Source: Caballeronia sp. NK8 (GTDB taxonomy: Bacteria; Pseudomonadota; Gammaproteobacteria; Burkholderiales; Burkholderiaceae). From it: 64,000 nucleotides of DNA. Of the stretch, positions 63,641 through 64,000 are shown in pieces. The notes under the pieces were generated by a model that made no database searches, was not told the origin of the DNA, and saw only the letters and a program-made list of their open reading frames with translations. Location of the stretch: contig NZ_AP024322.1 in the NCBI RefSeq assembly GCF_018408855.1, positions 1,488,001-1,552,000 on the forward strand, read 5' to 3'. The translations under genes were made by a program, and so were the position numbers. Within the stretch, counting starts at the first letter, position 1; every line of letters starts with the position of its first letter.

Positions 63641-63955
63641 ATATACACGATCATCGAAACCGCGGTTTTCCAGCGCTACGCCGACGAAATCTGGCAAGAC
63701 CCGGAGCGCGAGGCATTCATCGTATGGCTTGCGAATAATCCGCTGGCGGGCGCCGTGATTCCCGGCACGGGAGGATTACGCAAGGTTCGCTGGACCACGC
63801 CCGGCAAAGGAAAGCGCGGCGGCGCGCGCGTCATCTACTACAACCTCCTGGACGACGGCGAGATCTGGCTCTTGATCGCATACTCAAAGACGAAATTCGA
63901 CAATCTGCCAGCAACTTTCCTCAACCAGCTTCGTGAGGCAATTCAACATGGATAA
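63641..63955 (+). CDS. RelE/HigB-family toxin (non-ATG start)
   Basis: A RelE/ParE-superfamily mRNA interferase-like toxin of ~104 residues: YTIIETAVFQRYADEIW, then NNPLAGAVIPGTGGLRKVRW, GGARVIYYNLLDDGEIWLLIAYSK, which match the HigB-type toxins paired with an XRE antitoxin. Homologues usually begin M-x-TIIET. Here the corresponding codon is ATA (63641), not ATG. In-frame GTG codons exist at 63587 and 63596, but they lie upstream of the predicted promoter. Start therefore uncertain. The 3' end overlaps the antitoxin start by eight bases. Confidence 0.75.
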   Translation: MYTIIETAVFQRYADEIWQDPEREAFIVWLANNPLAGAVIPGTGGLRKVRWTTPGKGKRGGARVIYYNLLDDGEIWLLIAYSKTKFDNLPATFLNQLREAIQHG

Positions 63956-64000
63956 GGAACTCGAAGAATTTCAGGCCGACCTCCTTCAATCGGTTCGCGA
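63948..64000 (+). CDS. Antitoxin gene, beginning only
   Basis: The first 17 codons of a gene (MDKELEEFQADLLQSVR) that begins with the ATG overlapping the toxin stop codon and runs off the window. Position, overlap and sequence fit the XRE-family antitoxins that follow this toxin type. The helix-turn-helix itself is not visible, so the family is inferred. Confidence 0.65.
   Translation, partial: MDKELEEFQADLLQSVR

Overview
The window is GC-rich (roughly 65% by eye), with the gene content and small neighbourhoods of a Burkholderiaceae chromosome, most likely Caballeronia or Paraburkholderia/Burkholderia. This rests on recognised families (RdgC, PrkA-YeaH-SpoVR, TehA, two-partner secretion, a ribose-type ABC operon, many DMT and LysR genes), not on a marker gene. 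No rRNA, tRNA, CRISPR array or complete insertion sequence was recognised.

Layout. 0-7 kb: an orphan Rap1a/Tai-type immunity protein; a MscS channel followed by trehalose-6-phosphate synthase (otsA) and a glycosyltransferase; a SYLF lipoprotein; a PsiF-type protein and small unknowns. 7.4-13.3 kb: a ribose-type transport and catabolic operon (binding protein, ATPase, permease, LacI regulator, ribokinase) closed by a terminator. 13.5-16.1 kb: a chemoreceptor with a CheR-tethering tail and a FAH-family hydratase. 16.4-21.5 kb: the stress operon prkA-yeaH-spoVR. 21.6-23.4 kb: an AT-richer islet with a LysM/lytic-transglycosylase protein lacking a signal peptide and two tandem LprI-like secreted proteins. 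This looks like an interbacterial effector-immunity locus that has recombined. 23.4-31 kb: metabolic and transport genes, including AI-2E family, rarD, aldo/keto reductase, a divergent MFS/LysR pair and a tannase-family hydrolase.

31-38.5 kb: a DUF2917 gene behind a possible leader-peptide attenuator; an ECF42-type sigma operon (YCII/DGPF protein, VOC protein, sigma factor); a TPR/glycosyltransferase-like protein; CBS, zinc-ribbon, carbonic anhydrase and small-domain proteins. 38.5-42.7 kb: a membrane-anchored DUF883-like protein, a DMT transporter, a cupin, two low-complexity secreted proteins and a LysR regulator.

42.9-52.8 kb is the most striking block: a six-gene tightly packed operon combining a short filamentous-haemagglutinin-type TpsA, its TpsB transporter, a FecR-domain periplasmic protein, a SulP transporter with STAS and cyclic-nucleotide-binding domains, a CHASE2 class III cyclase, and a class II cyclic-nucleotide phosphodiesterase. 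Synthesis, binding and breakdown of a cyclic nucleotide are thus encoded beside a surface-adhesin export system. 52.9-64 kb: tehA, an alpha/beta hydrolase, a ~0.6 kb inverted-repeat element with perfect 74-bp arms, an NCS1 permease, a YihY/BrkB protein, a DMT transporter, a diguanylate cyclase, rdgC, and at the right edge a RelE/HigB-type toxin with the beginning of its antitoxin. The toxin's family-conserved start codon appears to be ATA instead of ATG.
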